Both the position numbers and the translations under genes were made by a program. DNA of 64,000 nucleotides, taken from NCBI GenBank assembly GCA_937951345.1, contig CALFCF010000023.1:1-64000 (forward strand), in the 5' to 3' direction. This stretch comes from an uncultured Granulosicoccaceae bacterium. Its GTDB lineage: Bacteria; Pseudomonadota; Gammaproteobacteria; Granulosicoccales; Granulosicoccaceae. How positions within the stretch are numbered: position 1 is the stretch's first letter; each line of letters begins with the position of its first letter. Shown one piece after another: positions 8,449-18,727 of this stretch. Below the pieces are notes generated by a model that was given only the letters and a program-made list of their open reading frames with translations, searched no databases and was not told the origin of the DNA.

Positions 8449-8697
8449 CTAGCCTGCTCTATTCATGAAGGGTTCGCCACCAGAGTCTGGCTACCTAAGC
8501 AGGTCGCTCGATTGAGCGAAATTCGTAGAAATCTACGGGTTGAGCTCAATCGAGTGAGCTGCAACGGTAGACGGGCACTGGGGGTGAATAGAAAACAGTG
8601 TGCGAATACCCGCAGCGACGCTAAAACTACTTTTCTAACTGGAAATGGCTTAGTTTTCATTGTCACTGTTTTCGACTTCGTGAATAGAGCAGGCTAG
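8449..8697. mobile_element. MITE-like element A with terminal inverted repeats flanked by CTAG
   Basis: Terminal inverted repeats at 8449-8470 and 8676-8697 (starting CTAGCCTGCTCTATTCA) match over 22 bp with one mismatch. The core is flanked by CTAG on both sides, as expected of a 4-bp target duplication. Inside, CTCGATTGAGC pairs with GCTCAATCGAG and CGTAGA with TCTACG, giving a nested hairpin near 8510-8560. It encodes no transposase, so it would be a non-autonomous element of ~241 bp plus flanks. The family is not recognised. Confidence 0.65.
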
Positions 8698-8836
8698 GGA
8701 ACCTCTGATTTATCGCCTGCGTTGCCAGGGCTGCGTTGAAAATCGGCTCAAAATGCTCATGTATTCGCATATACACTCCGCTTTCTCGCCAAATTTTGCC
8801 CTGCCTGCCTCGCCTAATAAATCAGAGGTTCCCTAG
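8694..8836. mobile_element. MITE-like element B with perfect 20-bp terminal inverted repeats
   Basis: CTAGGGAACCTCTGATTTAT at 8694-8713 is exactly mirrored at 8817-8836. The ~135-bp core is bounded by CTAG on each side, and its left CTAG is the right CTAG of element A. The interior has no coding capacity. A GGAACCTCTGA-type end with a CTAG duplication fits a non-autonomous relative of an IS5-like element, but that family assignment is from memory and not verified. Confidence 0.75.
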
Positions 8837-9018
8837 CGCAATCTCCGACATTGGTTTGTCAATGCTGGACGCTGAAATTGCTCCAAAGACATTTGCTTAG
8901 CTTTCTTTTCTCATTTGAATCGGGATCGCTCTGCCGTCGAGTCTTATTTTATATTCTCGTATCCTTACACTATTCACCGTAGACTCGTTCTACCGCGCTG
9001 TTGGCTAATGTGCCTCTG
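8837..9018. other. Short AT-rich stretch upstream of the MATE gene
   Basis: This segment separates element B from the MATE start and presumably holds its promoter; no clear Shine-Dalgarno or -35/-10 pair is visible. Confidence 0.4.
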
Positions 9019-10368
9019 ATGAAACAACAATCCGGAAAAGTAATAACCGGGCTTACGACTGGTTCGGTTTCGGGTCATCTTTTGCGTCTATCAATACCAG
9101 CGGCCCTGGGTATGTTGTTCAACACAATGTACAACCTGACCGATCTTTGGTTCGCTGGTTTGCTATCAACAGAATCTTTGGGTGCCGTTTCGATTGCCGG
9201 TACGGTGTTCTTTTTAATGCTGTCGCTGGGTTTTGGTTTGCAAGCAGGTATTGCAGCTGTTGTGGCTAATGCTCTGGGCCGGAACGATCAAAGGCAGGCG
9301 ACTATGCTATGCGACAGTGCGATCACGTTGGGAGTAATCATCTCATTGCTTGTGATGGTTGCCGGTTTGACGGCTGGTAGCGGGTTAGTCGCAATACTTG
9401 GAGCAAAAGACGGTGTTTATGAACTTGCCGATTCCTATTTGAGCATTATCTTTTGGGGTGCGCCAGCACTGATAATCAGTTTTGCAGCTGCTGGAGCATT
9501 GATCGGTTATGGCAATACCAGCGCAAACAGGAACGCATTGATTGTAGGGTTCTTCTGCAATCTTGTTTTAAACCCGTTGTTTATCTTTTCGTTGCAACTT
9601 GGTGTCGGCGGATTAGCGTTGGCAACGGTTGTTATAAAGTCAGCAGCAACTATTTATCTGTTGTGGGTGCTCAAAAGATATACAGGCAAGCTTGTGAGTC
9701 CAAAATTCTCGGTGGCGAGCCAGTTGACATTGTTGCGACAAGTCGTCCCCGCCAGCGCCACAATGATGAGTATCGTTATTGGTAGTTTCGTCACAGTTTA
9801 TTTTATTGGGCAATTTGGCAGTACTCATGTCGCCGGTTACATGGTTGGACTCAGGTTGGAACAAATATTATTGTTACCAGCGCTTGGACTAAATTCAGCC
9901 GTTATCGCAATTACCGGACAAAATTTTGGAGCAGGGCTACATCACCGTGTTCGAGAGACCTATCTCGTTAGTCTGAAAATGGGTGCGTTTATCGCAGTGG
10001 TTGCGATGCCAGTCATGATTTTTTTGTCTCCCTTTTTACTGAAGTTGTTTTCATCTGACAGCGATGTGATCAATACGGGTACGTTATACTTGCGTATTGA
10101 CGCGCTGGTTTTCTTTGCTTATGTAGTACTGTTTCAAAGTACAGCCTCTCTGCAAGGAATTCAGCAGCCGATATTTCCAATGGTGATGGGCGTCGTAAGA
10201 CATTTGATAGCGCCGGTTTCGCTATATATTTTGTTTATAAATATATACGGTTTTTCGTTTGTCGCTGTATTTTGGTCTTTGTTTACAATCGTATTGCTTA
10301 GCGCTGTCATATCGCATTTGTATGTTCAAGCGCGACTTAAGGTTTTAGTTAACGAACAAGGATTGTAA
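9019..10368 (+). CDS. MATE-family multidrug/Na+ antiporter
   Basis: A polytopic protein of ~449 residues with about 12 membrane segments in two homologous halves. The N-terminal helix 1 motif (SIPAALGMLFNTMYNLTDLWFAG) is typical of MATE exporters, which expel cationic drugs or metabolites in exchange for Na+ or H+ across the inner membrane. A TTG at 9001 would add six residues; I chose the ATG at 9019, although neither has a clear ribosome-binding site. The two MITE-like elements lie just upstream and may supply or disturb its promoter. The gene converges on the ion-channel gene, with only 7 bp between stops. Confidence 0.85.
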   Translation: MKQQSGKVITGLTTGSVSGHLLRLSIPAALGMLFNTMYNLTDLWFAGLLSTESLGAVSIAGTVFFLMLSLGFGLQAGIAAVVANALGRNDQRQATMLCDSAITLGVIISLLVMVAGLTAGSGLVAILGAKDGVYELADSYLSIIFWGAPALIISFAAAGALIGYGNTSANRNALIVGFFCNLVLNPLFIFSLQLGVGGLALATVVIKSAATIYLLWVLKRYTGKLVSPKFSVASQLTLLRQVVPASATMMSIVIGSFVTVYFIGQFGSTHVAGYMVGLRLEQILLLPALGLNSAVIAITGQNFGAGLHHRVRETYLVSLKMGAFIAVVAMPVMIFLSPFLLKLFSSDSDVINTGTLYLRIDALVFFAYVVLFQSTASLQGIQQPIFPMVMGVVRHLIAPVSLYILFINIYGFSFVAVFWSLFTIVLLSAVISHLYVQARLKVLVNEQGL

Positions 10369-10375
10369 TAAGAGG

Positions 10376-11170
10376 CTACCCTTTTTTTAACTCGCTCACC
10401 TCGCGCCGTAGTGCGTGCAATTCGGAAAGTAAAGCATTCAATTTTTCGTTTGTTAACTTAATCTGATCAGACGTGCCGGCCCCGGCGTCAGGCTGTGTAT
10501 CGTCGGCCGCCTGCATGGCTGCGACAATAACCCCTATAAATAGATTCAACACTGTAAACGTTGTACAAAGAATAAATGGGAGAAAAAATGCCCAGGCGTA
10601 GGGGAATTCTGTCATTACCGGTCGCACAATGCCCATTGACCAACTCTCAAGCGTCATGATTTGAAACAGTGTGTATGCAGATGCACCAAGATCGCCGAAC
10701 CATTCGGGAAAAACCTGACCGAATAGATTGGTTGCCATTACCGAGAAGACGTAGAAAACCAGAAACATCAATACTGTGATCGACCCCATACCGGGTAGTG
10801 CGCTGATCAAACCACCAACAACTCGTCGCAATGAAGGCACAACGCTTACAAGCCGTAGGATTCGCAAAGCTCGTAAAGCACGTAGAACCGATAAACCGCC
10901 ACTGGATGGTATCCATGAGATTGCGACTACAATAAAATCGAAGCAACGCCATGGGTCATGGAAAAACCGCTGGCGATACACAATGAAACGAGCAGAAAGC
11001 TCTATTGTAAAAATATATAATAAAACAGAGTCAATAATATGCAGGGAAGTGCTTAACTGATTATTAATGACAGGTACTGTTTCCAAGCCAAGCACAATGG
11101 CATTGATAATTATGAAGAACATAATTATCCAATCGAAACGGTTTGATTCTATTAGTTGCTTCAAGCGCAT
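10376..11170 (-). CDS. Bacterial voltage-gated sodium channel (NaChBac/NavAb type)
   Basis: A 264-residue, six-helix ion-transport protein. The S4 voltage sensor at about 94-117 has Arg at every third position (LRALRALRILRLVSVVPSLRR). The pore loop carries TLESWSM at 173-179, the signature Na+ selectivity filter of the NaChBac/NavAb family. After S6 there is an acidic linker and a short heptad-like coiled coil at the C-terminus (KLNALLSELHALRREVSELKK), which in this family holds the tetramer together. In marine and alkaliphilic bacteria such channels are linked to Na+ homeostasis, motility and pH response. That fits the Mrp Na+/H+ antiporter elsewhere in this window. Confidence 0.93.
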   Translation of the reverse strand: MRLKQLIESNRFDWIIMFFIIINAIVLGLETVPVINNQLSTSLHIIDSVLLYIFTIELSARFIVYRQRFFHDPWRCFDFIVVAISWIPSSGGLSVLRALRALRILRLVSVVPSLRRVVGGLISALPGMGSITVLMFLVFYVFSVMATNLFGQVFPEWFGDLGASAYTLFQIMTLESWSMGIVRPVMTEFPYAWAFFLPFILCTTFTVLNLFIGVIVAAMQAADDTQPDAGAGTSDQIKLTNEKLNALLSELHALRREVSELKKG

Positions 11171-11237
11171 TTTGATATGAATTCAAAAGCTTTGCGAACG
11201 ATGCGGATTAATCGAAAAAGCGGAACGTTTATAGCAC

Positions 11238-12431
11238 TTATTGGTAAACGGGTTCTGTTGCCCATTTGCCAAGCTGAGAAAGAAACTGGTTACACTGCGC
11301 CAATTGACTTTCTTCAATAAATTCATCAGGTAAGTGGGCCTGCTCGATGCTTCCCGGCCCGTATATTACGCCCGGTATGCCTGCTTGTTGAAACAAGCCA
11401 GCTTCAGTTCCATAGCTTACGCGGCCGGATTCGTTGAGTTGGCTTAAATGTCGTACCAATTGCTCTGCTGTGGAATTTTCATCAGGCTGCAAAGGAGGCA
11501 CGTCGCTTCTGACTGTCGTCGTAACAAAGGTATCACTGGATACTGCTTGCATTTCCGGGACTATTTCTTCGTCGATATAATTTCGAATTGTATTTTCGAG
11601 ACTGTCCATATCTTGCTCTGGTAGTCCGCGGAATCCCCAGATGAGATCGCAACGTGCCGGAATAATGTTGGCGGCCGTACCTCCTTTAATAATGCCAACA
11701 TCAAGCGTAGTGTAGGGTGGGTTAAAGCCGTTATTCGGGTCAGCTTCATGAATAAGTTGAGTTTGCATTTCGTCCAGTTTGGATAGAATCCTGTTGGCTA
11801 CCAGAATCGAGTTAACACCTAGTTGCGGTAAACTCGAATGGCCGTCTGTGCCGCAGATATGCGTCTCAAACGTGCGTCCGCCCTTGTTACCACCGATAAT
11901 TTTCATGCTCGTTGGCTCGCCGACGATTACGGCTACGGGAAGCGGAAGATTGTCCTGAACGTCTTTTATCAGCCCGCCAACCCCTGTACAACCAACTTCT
12001 TCATCATAGGAGAAGGCAAAGTGAATTGGCACTTTCAGCGGAAGTGACATGAAAAAATCAGTATGAGATAAAACGCTAGCCAGAAAGCCTTTCATATCGG
12101 CTGTACCGCGACCATAGAGTTTGCCATCGCGTTGGCTTAGTTGAAATGGATCGCTGCTCCATTTTTGACCTGCAACAGGCACTACGTCCGTGTGACCTGA
12201 CAGCACGATTCCGCCTTCGGATTCCGGGCCGATAGTAACCCACAGATTTGATTTATTCCCTTCTGTGTTAGAAGTGAGCCGAGGCGATAAACCGCGTTGT
12301 TCCAAATATTGAGATACAAATTCAATTAGTTGTAAATTAGATAGCGAAGAGGTGGTGTCAAAAGCGATTAGACTTTCGAGTAAACCAAGAGTGTGGTTCA
12401 AGGACGGCTGTTTCGTGGAGTCGGTTTTCAT
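11238..12431 (-). CDS. argE: Acetylornithine deacetylase / M20 metallopeptidase
   Basis: An M20-family zinc hydrolase of about 397 residues. Metal-binding motifs are visible: SGHTDVVPV (first His and catalytic Asp), GRGTADMKGF (bridging Asp) and EEVGCTG (catalytic Glu and metal Glu), with a later dimerisation domain (GGNKGGRTFETHICGTDGHSS) and a C-terminal metal His (IEQAHLPDE). Overall pattern and length resemble proteobacterial ArgE, which releases ornithine from N-acetylornithine in arginine synthesis. No other arginine gene is adjacent, so a related N-acyl-amino-acid substrate is possible. An in-frame TTG at 12476 would add 15 residues; the ATG at 12431 is preferred. Confidence 0.85.
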   Translation of the reverse strand: MKTDSTKQPSLNHTLGLLESLIAFDTTSSLSNLQLIEFVSQYLEQRGLSPRLTSNTEGNKSNLWVTIGPESEGGIVLSGHTDVVPVAGQKWSSDPFQLSQRDGKLYGRGTADMKGFLASVLSHTDFFMSLPLKVPIHFAFSYDEEVGCTGVGGLIKDVQDNLPLPVAVIVGEPTSMKIIGGNKGGRTFETHICGTDGHSSLPQLGVNSILVANRILSKLDEMQTQLIHEADPNNGFNPPYTTLDVGIIKGGTAANIIPARCDLIWGFRGLPEQDMDSLENTIRNYIDEEIVPEMQAVSSDTFVTTTVRSDVPPLQPDENSTAEQLVRHLSQLNESGRVSYGTEAGLFQQAGIPGVIYGPGSIEQAHLPDEFIEESQLAQCNQFLSQLGKWATEPVYQ

Positions 12432-12495
12432 TGTTTTTCGGGTAGAGAGCTGTATGTATTGTGAATTTGTTATCAATGGCGTGCGACAACAGATA

Positions 12496-13398
12496 TCAGT
12501 TGTTTCTTGTTTCCGCTTTTTGCGATGGGGTTTCTAGCATCACGACTGCAACACCCGCGATGCACATAACCGTTCCAACTAAAATGCTTACAGAGAATTT
12601 TTCATCAAACAAAACCCAAGCCTCCAAAGCGACTACTGGCGGCACTAGATAGAACAAGGTAGCTACACGTCCTGCCTCTCCTTGTTGGATCAACCACATC
12701 AAAATAAATACAGCACCAAGTGATAGAACAAGAACCAGCCAGACGAGGGTGAAAATAAATACAGGCGCCCAGTTAAATTGTAGCGTTTCAAATCGTAAAG
12801 CCAATGGCAGTAGAAAGACGACACTCGCGATATATTGTATGGTGACGGAGGGCAACAACGGAATACCGGAGCAGAACCGTTTTTGGTAAACCGAGCCAAT
12901 TGTGATGGCCAGCAAAGACGCAACACATAAAAGCAAACCAACCGAGGTTACAGTGCCGTCAAGGTGACCTCTTTCCACGATAACCAGTGTTACACCTGCC
13001 AAACCAAGCATAATGCCGCTTAGTTTTTTAACTGTAATAGATTCTTTCAGCCAAAGATTTGCAATCACCACAGTCAGCAATGGCTGCAATCCGACTATCA
13101 ACGCGCTCAGCCCCGCGCTGGTGCCCAGAGCAATGCTACTGAACACGCCACCAAGATATATTGCTTGCAACAGGACCCCAGCTATTGCTGAATGGCCGAC
13201 ATCCTTCCAGCTTAGAGCCCACCCGTTTTTCCCGTTGGCCCTGATAAAAGATATAAGCAGGACTAACAAAATCGCGGCAATCGAGAACCTGAGCGCCAGA
13301 AAACTCAGCGGTTCGGCGTAGGGTAGCCCAAGCTTGGAAAAAATAAATCCTGTGCTCCACAAGAACACAAAAAGGAGTGGAATGATAAATCGGATCAT
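12496..13398 (-). CDS. EamA-family (DMT) transporter
   Basis: A 300-residue protein with about ten hydrophobic helices and two EamA repeats, beginning MIRFIIPLLFVFLWSTGFIFSKLGLPYAEPLSFLALRF, which is typical of RhaT/EamA drug-metabolite exporters. The substrate cannot be read from sequence. It is on the same strand as the ArgE-like gene, 64 bp upstream of the preferred ArgE start, so the two may be co-transcribed. Confidence 0.85.
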   Translation of the reverse strand: MIRFIIPLLFVFLWSTGFIFSKLGLPYAEPLSFLALRFSIAAILLVLLISFIRANGKNGWALSWKDVGHSAIAGVLLQAIYLGGVFSSIALGTSAGLSALIVGLQPLLTVVIANLWLKESITVKKLSGIMLGLAGVTLVIVERGHLDGTVTSVGLLLCVASLLAITIGSVYQKRFCSGIPLLPSVTIQYIASVVFLLPLALRFETLQFNWAPVFIFTLVWLVLVLSLGAVFILMWLIQQGEAGRVATLFYLVPPVVALEAWVLFDEKFSVSILVGTVMCIAGVAVVMLETPSQKAETRNN

Positions 13399-13718
13399 GA
13401 CTGATCAGCAGGGTATTCCCAGTTAGCCAGGTAATTTCTATCAGATTGTCTTGTAAGTCTACAGCGCATCGGAGGTGGCTTGATCGCTAATGCGCCTCGA
13501 CGCCGATAGCTGGCATTCTTAAATTGTACGAGCGACTGTAGAGCTATGGTGTCGTTCCATTCGCAGACAGACTGAAAGTCTCCCACACAGGGCTCTGTGT
13601 TACCAACGCTAAAACAGGCGATTAATCTAATATGGAGGAAATGCAGAAATAAACAGGGAATTAAATACTGATAAGATTTCGCATCCGAAAACCTAGTAAC
13701 CAAACTAAAGGAATTGTT

Positions 13719-14474
13719 ATGAAGCAAGTAGCCCTCGTCACAGGTGGAGGCGCCGGTATCGGTAAAGCGTGTAGCCTGGCTCTTGCAGCGGCTGGCTTTC
13801 AGGTCGTTGTCTGCGGCCGCGGGTTAAAAGCACTACAAGCGACAGCGCAAGAGTGCAATCAAACTGCCGCCGGTTCATCGGTTAAAGCTTGCAGTTGTGA
13901 TGTATCTGATGCGGAAGCTGTTGATAACTTGTACGGTGAAATCATTGAGGAATTTGGGCGTATTGATGTTGTTTTTAATAATGCCGGTAACAATGTGCCC
14001 CCGATGACCATTGACGAATTGTCTGTTGAACAATGGCGATCGGTTCTTGACGTGAACCTGCACGGTGCATTTCTTATTGCGAGAGGTGCCTTTAGGGAGA
14101 TGCGAAAACAGGATCCACAAGGTGGCAGAATAATCAACAACGGGTCAATTTCGGCACACGTGCCCAGACCGGGGTCAGCTCCGTACACGACAACCAAGCA
14201 TGCGATTACCGGGCTTACACGAACGCTATCGCTGGATGGTCGTCCGTTTAACATAGCCTGCGGGCAGATAGACATCGGCAACGCAGCATCTGCGATGACT
14301 GAGAAAATGCTAACCGGGGTACCGCAAGCCGATGGTAGTGACAAACCTGAAGTCGTCATGGATGTCAGGCATGTGGCTGATGCGGTAGTGCACATGGCTT
14401 CACTGCCGCTAGAGGCGAATGTTCAGTTCATGACGATAATGGCATCCAGTATGCCGTACATTGGGCGAGGTTGA
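13719..14474 (+). CDS. SDR-family oxidoreductase
   Basis: A classical short-chain dehydrogenase of 251 residues. The NAD(P)-binding motif TGGGAGIGKA starts at residue 8, NNAGN follows in the middle, and the catalytic Ser (NNGSIS), Tyr and Lys (PYTTTKHAI) are all present. The start ATG has an upstream AAAGGA ribosome-binding site. The C-terminal segment reads VQFMTIMASSMPYIGRG, as in SDRs annotated as 3-oxoacyl-ACP reductase-like. Substrate unknown. It stands alone between the divergent EamA gene and topB. Confidence 0.85.
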   Translation: MKQVALVTGGGAGIGKACSLALAAAGFQVVVCGRGLKALQATAQECNQTAAGSSVKACSCDVSDAEAVDNLYGEIIEEFGRIDVVFNNAGNNVPPMTIDELSVEQWRSVLDVNLHGAFLIARGAFREMRKQDPQGGRIINNGSISAHVPRPGSAPYTTTKHAITGLTRTLSLDGRPFNIACGQIDIGNAASAMTEKMLTGVPQADGSDKPEVVMDVRHVADAVVHMASLPLEANVQFMTIMASSMPYIGRG

Positions 14475-14957
14475 TCACAGCAGCTTTGCAATCGCGCGCA
14501 ACGTCAGATAATTGGATAAGACAGCGACGTTACTCGGCCATGCAAAATCAAATTATTGATATATATTGCATTTATAAAAATATGTTATCTATTATGTGTA
14601 TATCCATAACTATTTAGAATGCGTTGATTAGTTATGTGATTTGCGTAACCTTGAGTCAGAAAATCGTCATGGCTGTAATTTAACATCATGTAAAATCACA
14701 AGAATCAACTCTAACCTATTGTATTTAAACATATTAATGTATTATCAACTTCTAGATATAAACCACTAATCTCTTTGAATACGGTGTTAACAGCGTGGCA
14801 GAGTGCTTGCTGACAACGCTCTCATCTGAGTAAACTCCGCGCGTCCGGCAGATCCATTTGTAAGACATGGTGAGCGGCCGCCCGGTAGACCCTTGCCGTT
14901 GTGCAGAACTTTTGCACCCGAATTTGTTTTGAAGACTCTGATGAAACTGGCTCTTGT
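14475..14957. other. AT-rich region upstream of topB
   Basis: About 480 bp, clearly AT-rich between 14540 and 14760, with no credible gene. An in-frame upstream start for topB at 14901 exists but would add residues with no resemblance to topoisomerase. It likely contains the topB promoter. Confidence 0.5.
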
Positions 14958-17612
14958 ATGTCGACATCCCTGATCATTGCTGAAAAACCCAGCGTAGCTA
15001 ACGATTTGCAGCGTGTGTTGGCTAAGCCATTGGGAAAGTTTGAAAAGAAAGGTAAAGACCGTAATACCTGGTTTGAAAACGAAAATGCGCTGATTTGTTC
15101 GGCTGTCGGGCATCTGGTCCAGCTCAAAATGCCCGAAGGTCCCAACGGTAAAAAACTTCCCTGGGGTATTGATCATTTACCGGCCATACCCGGCAAGTTT
15201 GAGTTGCAGCCGATTGACAAAAGTGAAAGCCGGCTGAAATTGTTGCACCGTCTGATAAAACGAAAAGACGTAACAAACATTATTAACGCCTGCGATGCCG
15301 GTCGTGAAGGTGAGTTGATATTCCGTTACGTTATGCAGCTCTCGGGCACGGAAAAACCCGTTGAACGGATGTGGATGCAGTCTATGACAAATAGTGCAAT
15401 CCTTGAAGCATTTGACGATTTGCGTGATGACCAGCAAATGCTGCCATTGGCGGACGCCGCAATGTGCCGCTCTGAAAGTGATTGGCTGGTCGGATTGAAC
15501 GGCACGCGCGCGCTGACAGCCTACAACTCGCGTCACGGCGGGTTTAATGTGACTTCTGCTGGTCGTGTACAGACTCCTACACTCTCAATACTAGCCAAAA
15601 GAGAACTTGAAATTCGTAACTTTATAGCGCGCGACTACTGGGAAGTACACGCGGAGTTTCAAGTTGCCGCAGGCTCTTACGAATCGCGTTGGTTCAAAGA
15701 AAATTTCAAAAAAGACGAGACTGATGCGCATGCCAGAGCAGAGCGGCTGTGGTCTGAAGCGGAGGCGCAAGCGGTGCTTTCGCGTTGTGAAGGGAAGCAC
15801 GGCGTAGTTGATGAAACTCGCAAGCCCAGCAAAGAATCCGCACCCATGCTTTTCGATTTAACGAGCCTGCAAAGAGAGGCATCCAGTCGATTCGGATTTA
15901 GTGCACGAAATACTCTTGCGATAGCACAAGCATTGTACGAGCGTCACAAACTGCTTACTTATCCGCGTACAGACTCGAAATTCCTGCCAGAAGATTACAT
16001 TAGTACCATTCGGGAAAATCTGGCGGGTTTTGGTAAATCTTCCGCAAGTGATTTGCTTCCCGGTGTTGTCGTTGATGCAGCTGCCAAAGTTGTCAAAAAC
16101 GATTGGATTAAACCTAACAAGCGCATTTTTAACAACGCCAAAATTAGCGATCACTTTGCAATTGTACCAACCGGCAAACTACCAACAGGATCACTTAAAG
16201 AACAAGAGCAAAAAATATTTGACCTGGTTACGCGTCGTCTGATTGCTATTTTCTTTCCTCCGGCTGAGTATGAGAATACAACGCGAATAACGAGAATCGA
16301 TCAGGATGCGTTCCTTACCCGCGGCAAAGTTTTAATGACCAGTGGGTATCTGGAAGTCTATGGCCGAAAACCGGGTGTTGCCGCTGACAAAGACGAGCTT
16401 GTTATTGCCGAGCAAGGCGAGAAAGCAGAGGTGGATTCGATGGAGTCGGTCAAAAAGGAAACCCGACCACCTGCCCGTTATACCGAAGCGACACTGCTAT
16501 CAGCGATGGAAACTGCAGGCAAACTGGTTGACGATGATGCGTTACGGGATGCGATGAGTGAGCGTGGACTGGGCACGCCGGCAACGCGTGCACAAATTAT
16601 TGAAGGTCTGATTTCATCGAAATATGTTTTCAGGCACGAGTTGCAAAAGCGCGATCTGGTTGTATCCAACAAAGGGCTTGCGCTAATGGATGATATCAAC
16701 GGCATAGGGATTGACGAATTAAGGTCGCCTGAATTGACGGGTAATTGGGAATACAAGCTCAAGCAGATCGAAAGCGGTGAGTTAAGTCGAGATGAATTCA
16801 TGGAGGGCATTAAGTTATTGACCCGCGATATCGTCTCAAAGACCAAAATTAAAATCGATGAAGAAGAAAGCCAGGTATTTGACGATATCCGTGCGGTGTG
16901 TCCATTGTGTGAACATGCTGGAGGTGAATTCAAACAAACCTCTAGCACCTACAGCTGCAAGAACCTCGAGTGCAAGTTCAAGCTCAATAAATACATCGCC
17001 AGTCATGAGCTAACGCCGGAAGAGGCGATCGGGTTATTGGACACCAAGAGAATCGGTCCCTTTGATGATTTCAAAAATCGGTTCGGTCAACCATTTGAAG
17101 CCGACTTGATTCTGGTTAAAACAGCGCGTACCTGGAAGGTTGATTTCCGTTCGGAAGCGGATGATTTGCGTGAAGAGGAAGTCAAAAATCTATCTGACGA
17201 TCAGCTGCTCTGCACGGTTGAAAACGACGGCAAGACACTTAAAGTCTACGAGACGGCAAGTGCCTATCTGTGTCCTGAAATGGCTGCTGAGAAACAATCG
17301 GGTGGAACCCGCATTGCGAAAACCATCCTTCAAAACGAAGTGACAACCGAGCAGGCTCGAAAACTATTCGCAGACGGTAAAACTGACGTAATCGAAGGGT
17401 TTATTTCCAGAAAAACCAAGCGCCCGTTTTCTGCGCATTTATTACTTGATTCTTCGACGGGCAAGCTAACATTCGAATTTCCACCAAGACCGGCGTCGAA
17501 AAAGAAAGGTGGCAAAAAGAAAGCTGCTAAAAAAAGCACGTCTAAAAAGAAATCCACGGCTAAGCGAGCCGCTAAAAAGAAAGCAGACAGTTCAAGCGAT
17601 TCCACTGACTGA
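14958..17612 (+). CDS. topB: DNA topoisomerase III
   Basis: A type IA topoisomerase of about 884 residues. The TOPRIM domain starts at [13 protein letters not shown] and includes [15 protein letters not shown] (DxD-type metal site). [13 protein letters not shown] and the active-site Tyr at about residue 335 in [12 protein letters not shown] are characteristic of TopB. Near residues 647-675 there is a four-cysteine zinc ribbon (CPLC...CKNLEC), followed by a C-terminal topoisomerase accessory domain and a ~40-residue Lys/Ala-rich tail ([12 protein letters not shown]...), likely DNA-binding. It decatenates DNA and works with RecQ-type helicases; a recQ lies at 31-33 kb here. It is longer than E. 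coli TopB (653) because of the zinc and tail regions. An upstream in-frame start at 14901 is less likely. Confidence 0.95.
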   Translation: MSTSLIIAEKPSVANDLQRVLAKPLGKFEKKGKDRNTWFENENALICSAVGHLVQLKMPEGPNGKKLPWGIDHLPAIPGKFELQPIDKSESRLKLLHRLIKRKDVTNIINACDAGREGELIFRYVMQLSGTEKPVERMWMQSMTNSAILEAFDDLRDDQQMLPLADAAMCRSESDWLVGLNGTRALTAYNSRHGGFNVTSAGRVQTPTLSILAKRELEIRNFIARDYWEVHAEFQVAAGSYESRWFKENFKKDETDAHARAERLWSEAEAQAVLSRCEGKHGVVDETRKPSKESAPMLFDLTSLQREASSRFGFSARNTLAIAQALYERHKLLTYPRTDSKFLPEDYISTIRENLAGFGKSSASDLLPGVVVDAAAKVVKNDWIKPNKRIFNNAKISDHFAIVPTGKLPTGSLKEQEQKIFDLVTRRLIAIFFPPAEYENTTRITRIDQDAFLTRGKVLMTSGYLEVYGRKPGVAADKDELVIAEQGEKAEVDSMESVKKETRPPARYTEATLLSAMETAGKLVDDDALRDAMSERGLGTPATRAQIIEGLISSKYVFRHELQKRDLVVSNKGLALMDDINGIGIDELRSPELTGNWEYKLKQIESGELSRDEFMEGIKLLTRDIVSKTKIKIDEEESQVFDDIRAVCPLCEHAGGEFKQTSSTYSCKNLECKFKLNKYIASHELTPEEAIGLLDTKRIGPFDDFKNRFGQPFEADLILVKTARTWKVDFRSEADDLREEEVKNLSDDQLLCTVENDGKTLKVYETASAYLCPEMAAEKQSGGTRIAKTILQNEVTTEQARKLFADGKTDVIEGFISRKTKRPFSAHLLLDSSTGKLTFEFPPRPASKKKGGKKKAAKKSTSKKKSTAKRAAKKKADSSSDSTD

Positions 17613-17708
17613 TCATGTTTGGTCAGTTGAGCAGGTTATCAGGGTGTGATTCTTGTGCAGATGCATTTGCATTTACATATACGAAAGGCATCGTGTGCAC
17701 ATCCTTTC

Positions 17709-18575
17709 TCAGCGCCTTCGATCAATAAGGTCAATGATTGCCTGTGGGTTCTCGTGCTGTATGAAATGACCTGTGTCTTCGATAATTTCGAAAACGGCAC
17801 GACCGACATACTTTCGCAGTAATGTCAGGTAGTCATAATCATCTGACACTCGAAGTGTTCGTCGTTCCATCGCGCCATCGACTTTCGTACTTTGAATAAT
17901 TTTGAATCTTGTTCGTGTAGCGGCATTCAATCGCTGTAAAGACGACTGCATAAATGCTGTGTCCCATGCCCGCATATCAGCCAAAACGTCGGTTAACACA
18001 TTTTTTTCCATCGCCAATGCACGAACTACTATCGCATCACTCCAGTCGTGCGATTCTTCACTAAAGAACATGTCACGAAACATCCGTCCGAGAAAATTTC
18101 GATAGACCGCATCATCTGCGAAAAGATCATAGACGGCTTGCCTGGCAAGCTCAGGATTATCGCTAGCCTGGCAGCTGCCATCAACAAAAACTATCTGGCT
18201 GATTGCCTCACCACAGTGATCACGTACTGCCAAGGCTACGCGGGTACCCATACTGTGACCCACAAGAATCACGTTGCGCAGATTTTGCTCGCTTAGCAGG
18301 TGTGCAACATCTTCAGCGAGTCGTTCAATGGTGTAGGGGCCGGGTAAATGCGCCGATCTTCCGTGGCCACGTAAGTCAACTGTTAGGTAGGATTGTTTGC
18401 GTTCACGTAAGAGGTTCGTGACCAGCTTCCAGTCAGTTCCATCACAAGCAAGTCCGTGTATAAGAACTACCGTAGTATCTTCATCACGAGATGAAGCAGG
18501 GTTCAATGGTAGCTCGTCACCAGGCGCTATGATCCCGGTTTTTGATGTTTGCTCAGGGCCATCGCATTTGTGCAA
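17709..18575 (-). CDS. Alpha/beta-hydrolase
   Basis: A 288-residue alpha/beta-hydrolase fold protein. The oxyanion-hole HG (LIHGLACDGTDW), the nucleophile elbow GHSMGTRVAL with its catalytic Ser, and a C-terminal catalytic His in DTGHFIQHENP are all visible. No signal peptide is apparent. The likely start is a TTG without an obvious ribosome-binding site, so the N-terminus is uncertain. Esterase, lactonase or C-C hydrolase function cannot be separated from sequence. It converges with topB. Confidence 0.82.
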   Translation of the reverse strand: MHKCDGPEQTSKTGIIAPGDELPLNPASSRDEDTTVVLIHGLACDGTDWKLVTNLLRERKQSYLTVDLRGHGRSAHLPGPYTIERLAEDVAHLLSEQNLRNVILVGHSMGTRVALAVRDHCGEAISQIVFVDGSCQASDNPELARQAVYDLFADDAVYRNFLGRMFRDMFFSEESHDWSDAIVVRALAMEKNVLTDVLADMRAWDTAFMQSSLQRLNAATRTRFKIIQSTKVDGAMERRTLRVSDDYDYLTLLRKYVGRAVFEIIEDTGHFIQHENPQAIIDLIDRRR

Positions 18576-18727
18576 TGAGAAATGTATCAGTTTATGTTCC
18601 CTCTCTGGCTATGATTGATCCTTACCTTTCCCTACAATCGGCATCACTATAACAGCAGTTGCTTTATCCACCACATTTATCTTGCTTTTTGCTGCGTGAT
18701 AGTGCTAGAGAGCCATAGCAGAAATAT

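Noticed and set aside
8463-8697. Small frames on both strands within element A
   Set aside because: They fall wholly inside a terminal-inverted-repeat element and match no transposase.
13395-13727. 110-residue minus frame between EamA and the SDR
   Set aside because: It spans the promoter region of the SDR gene and has no protein-like pattern.
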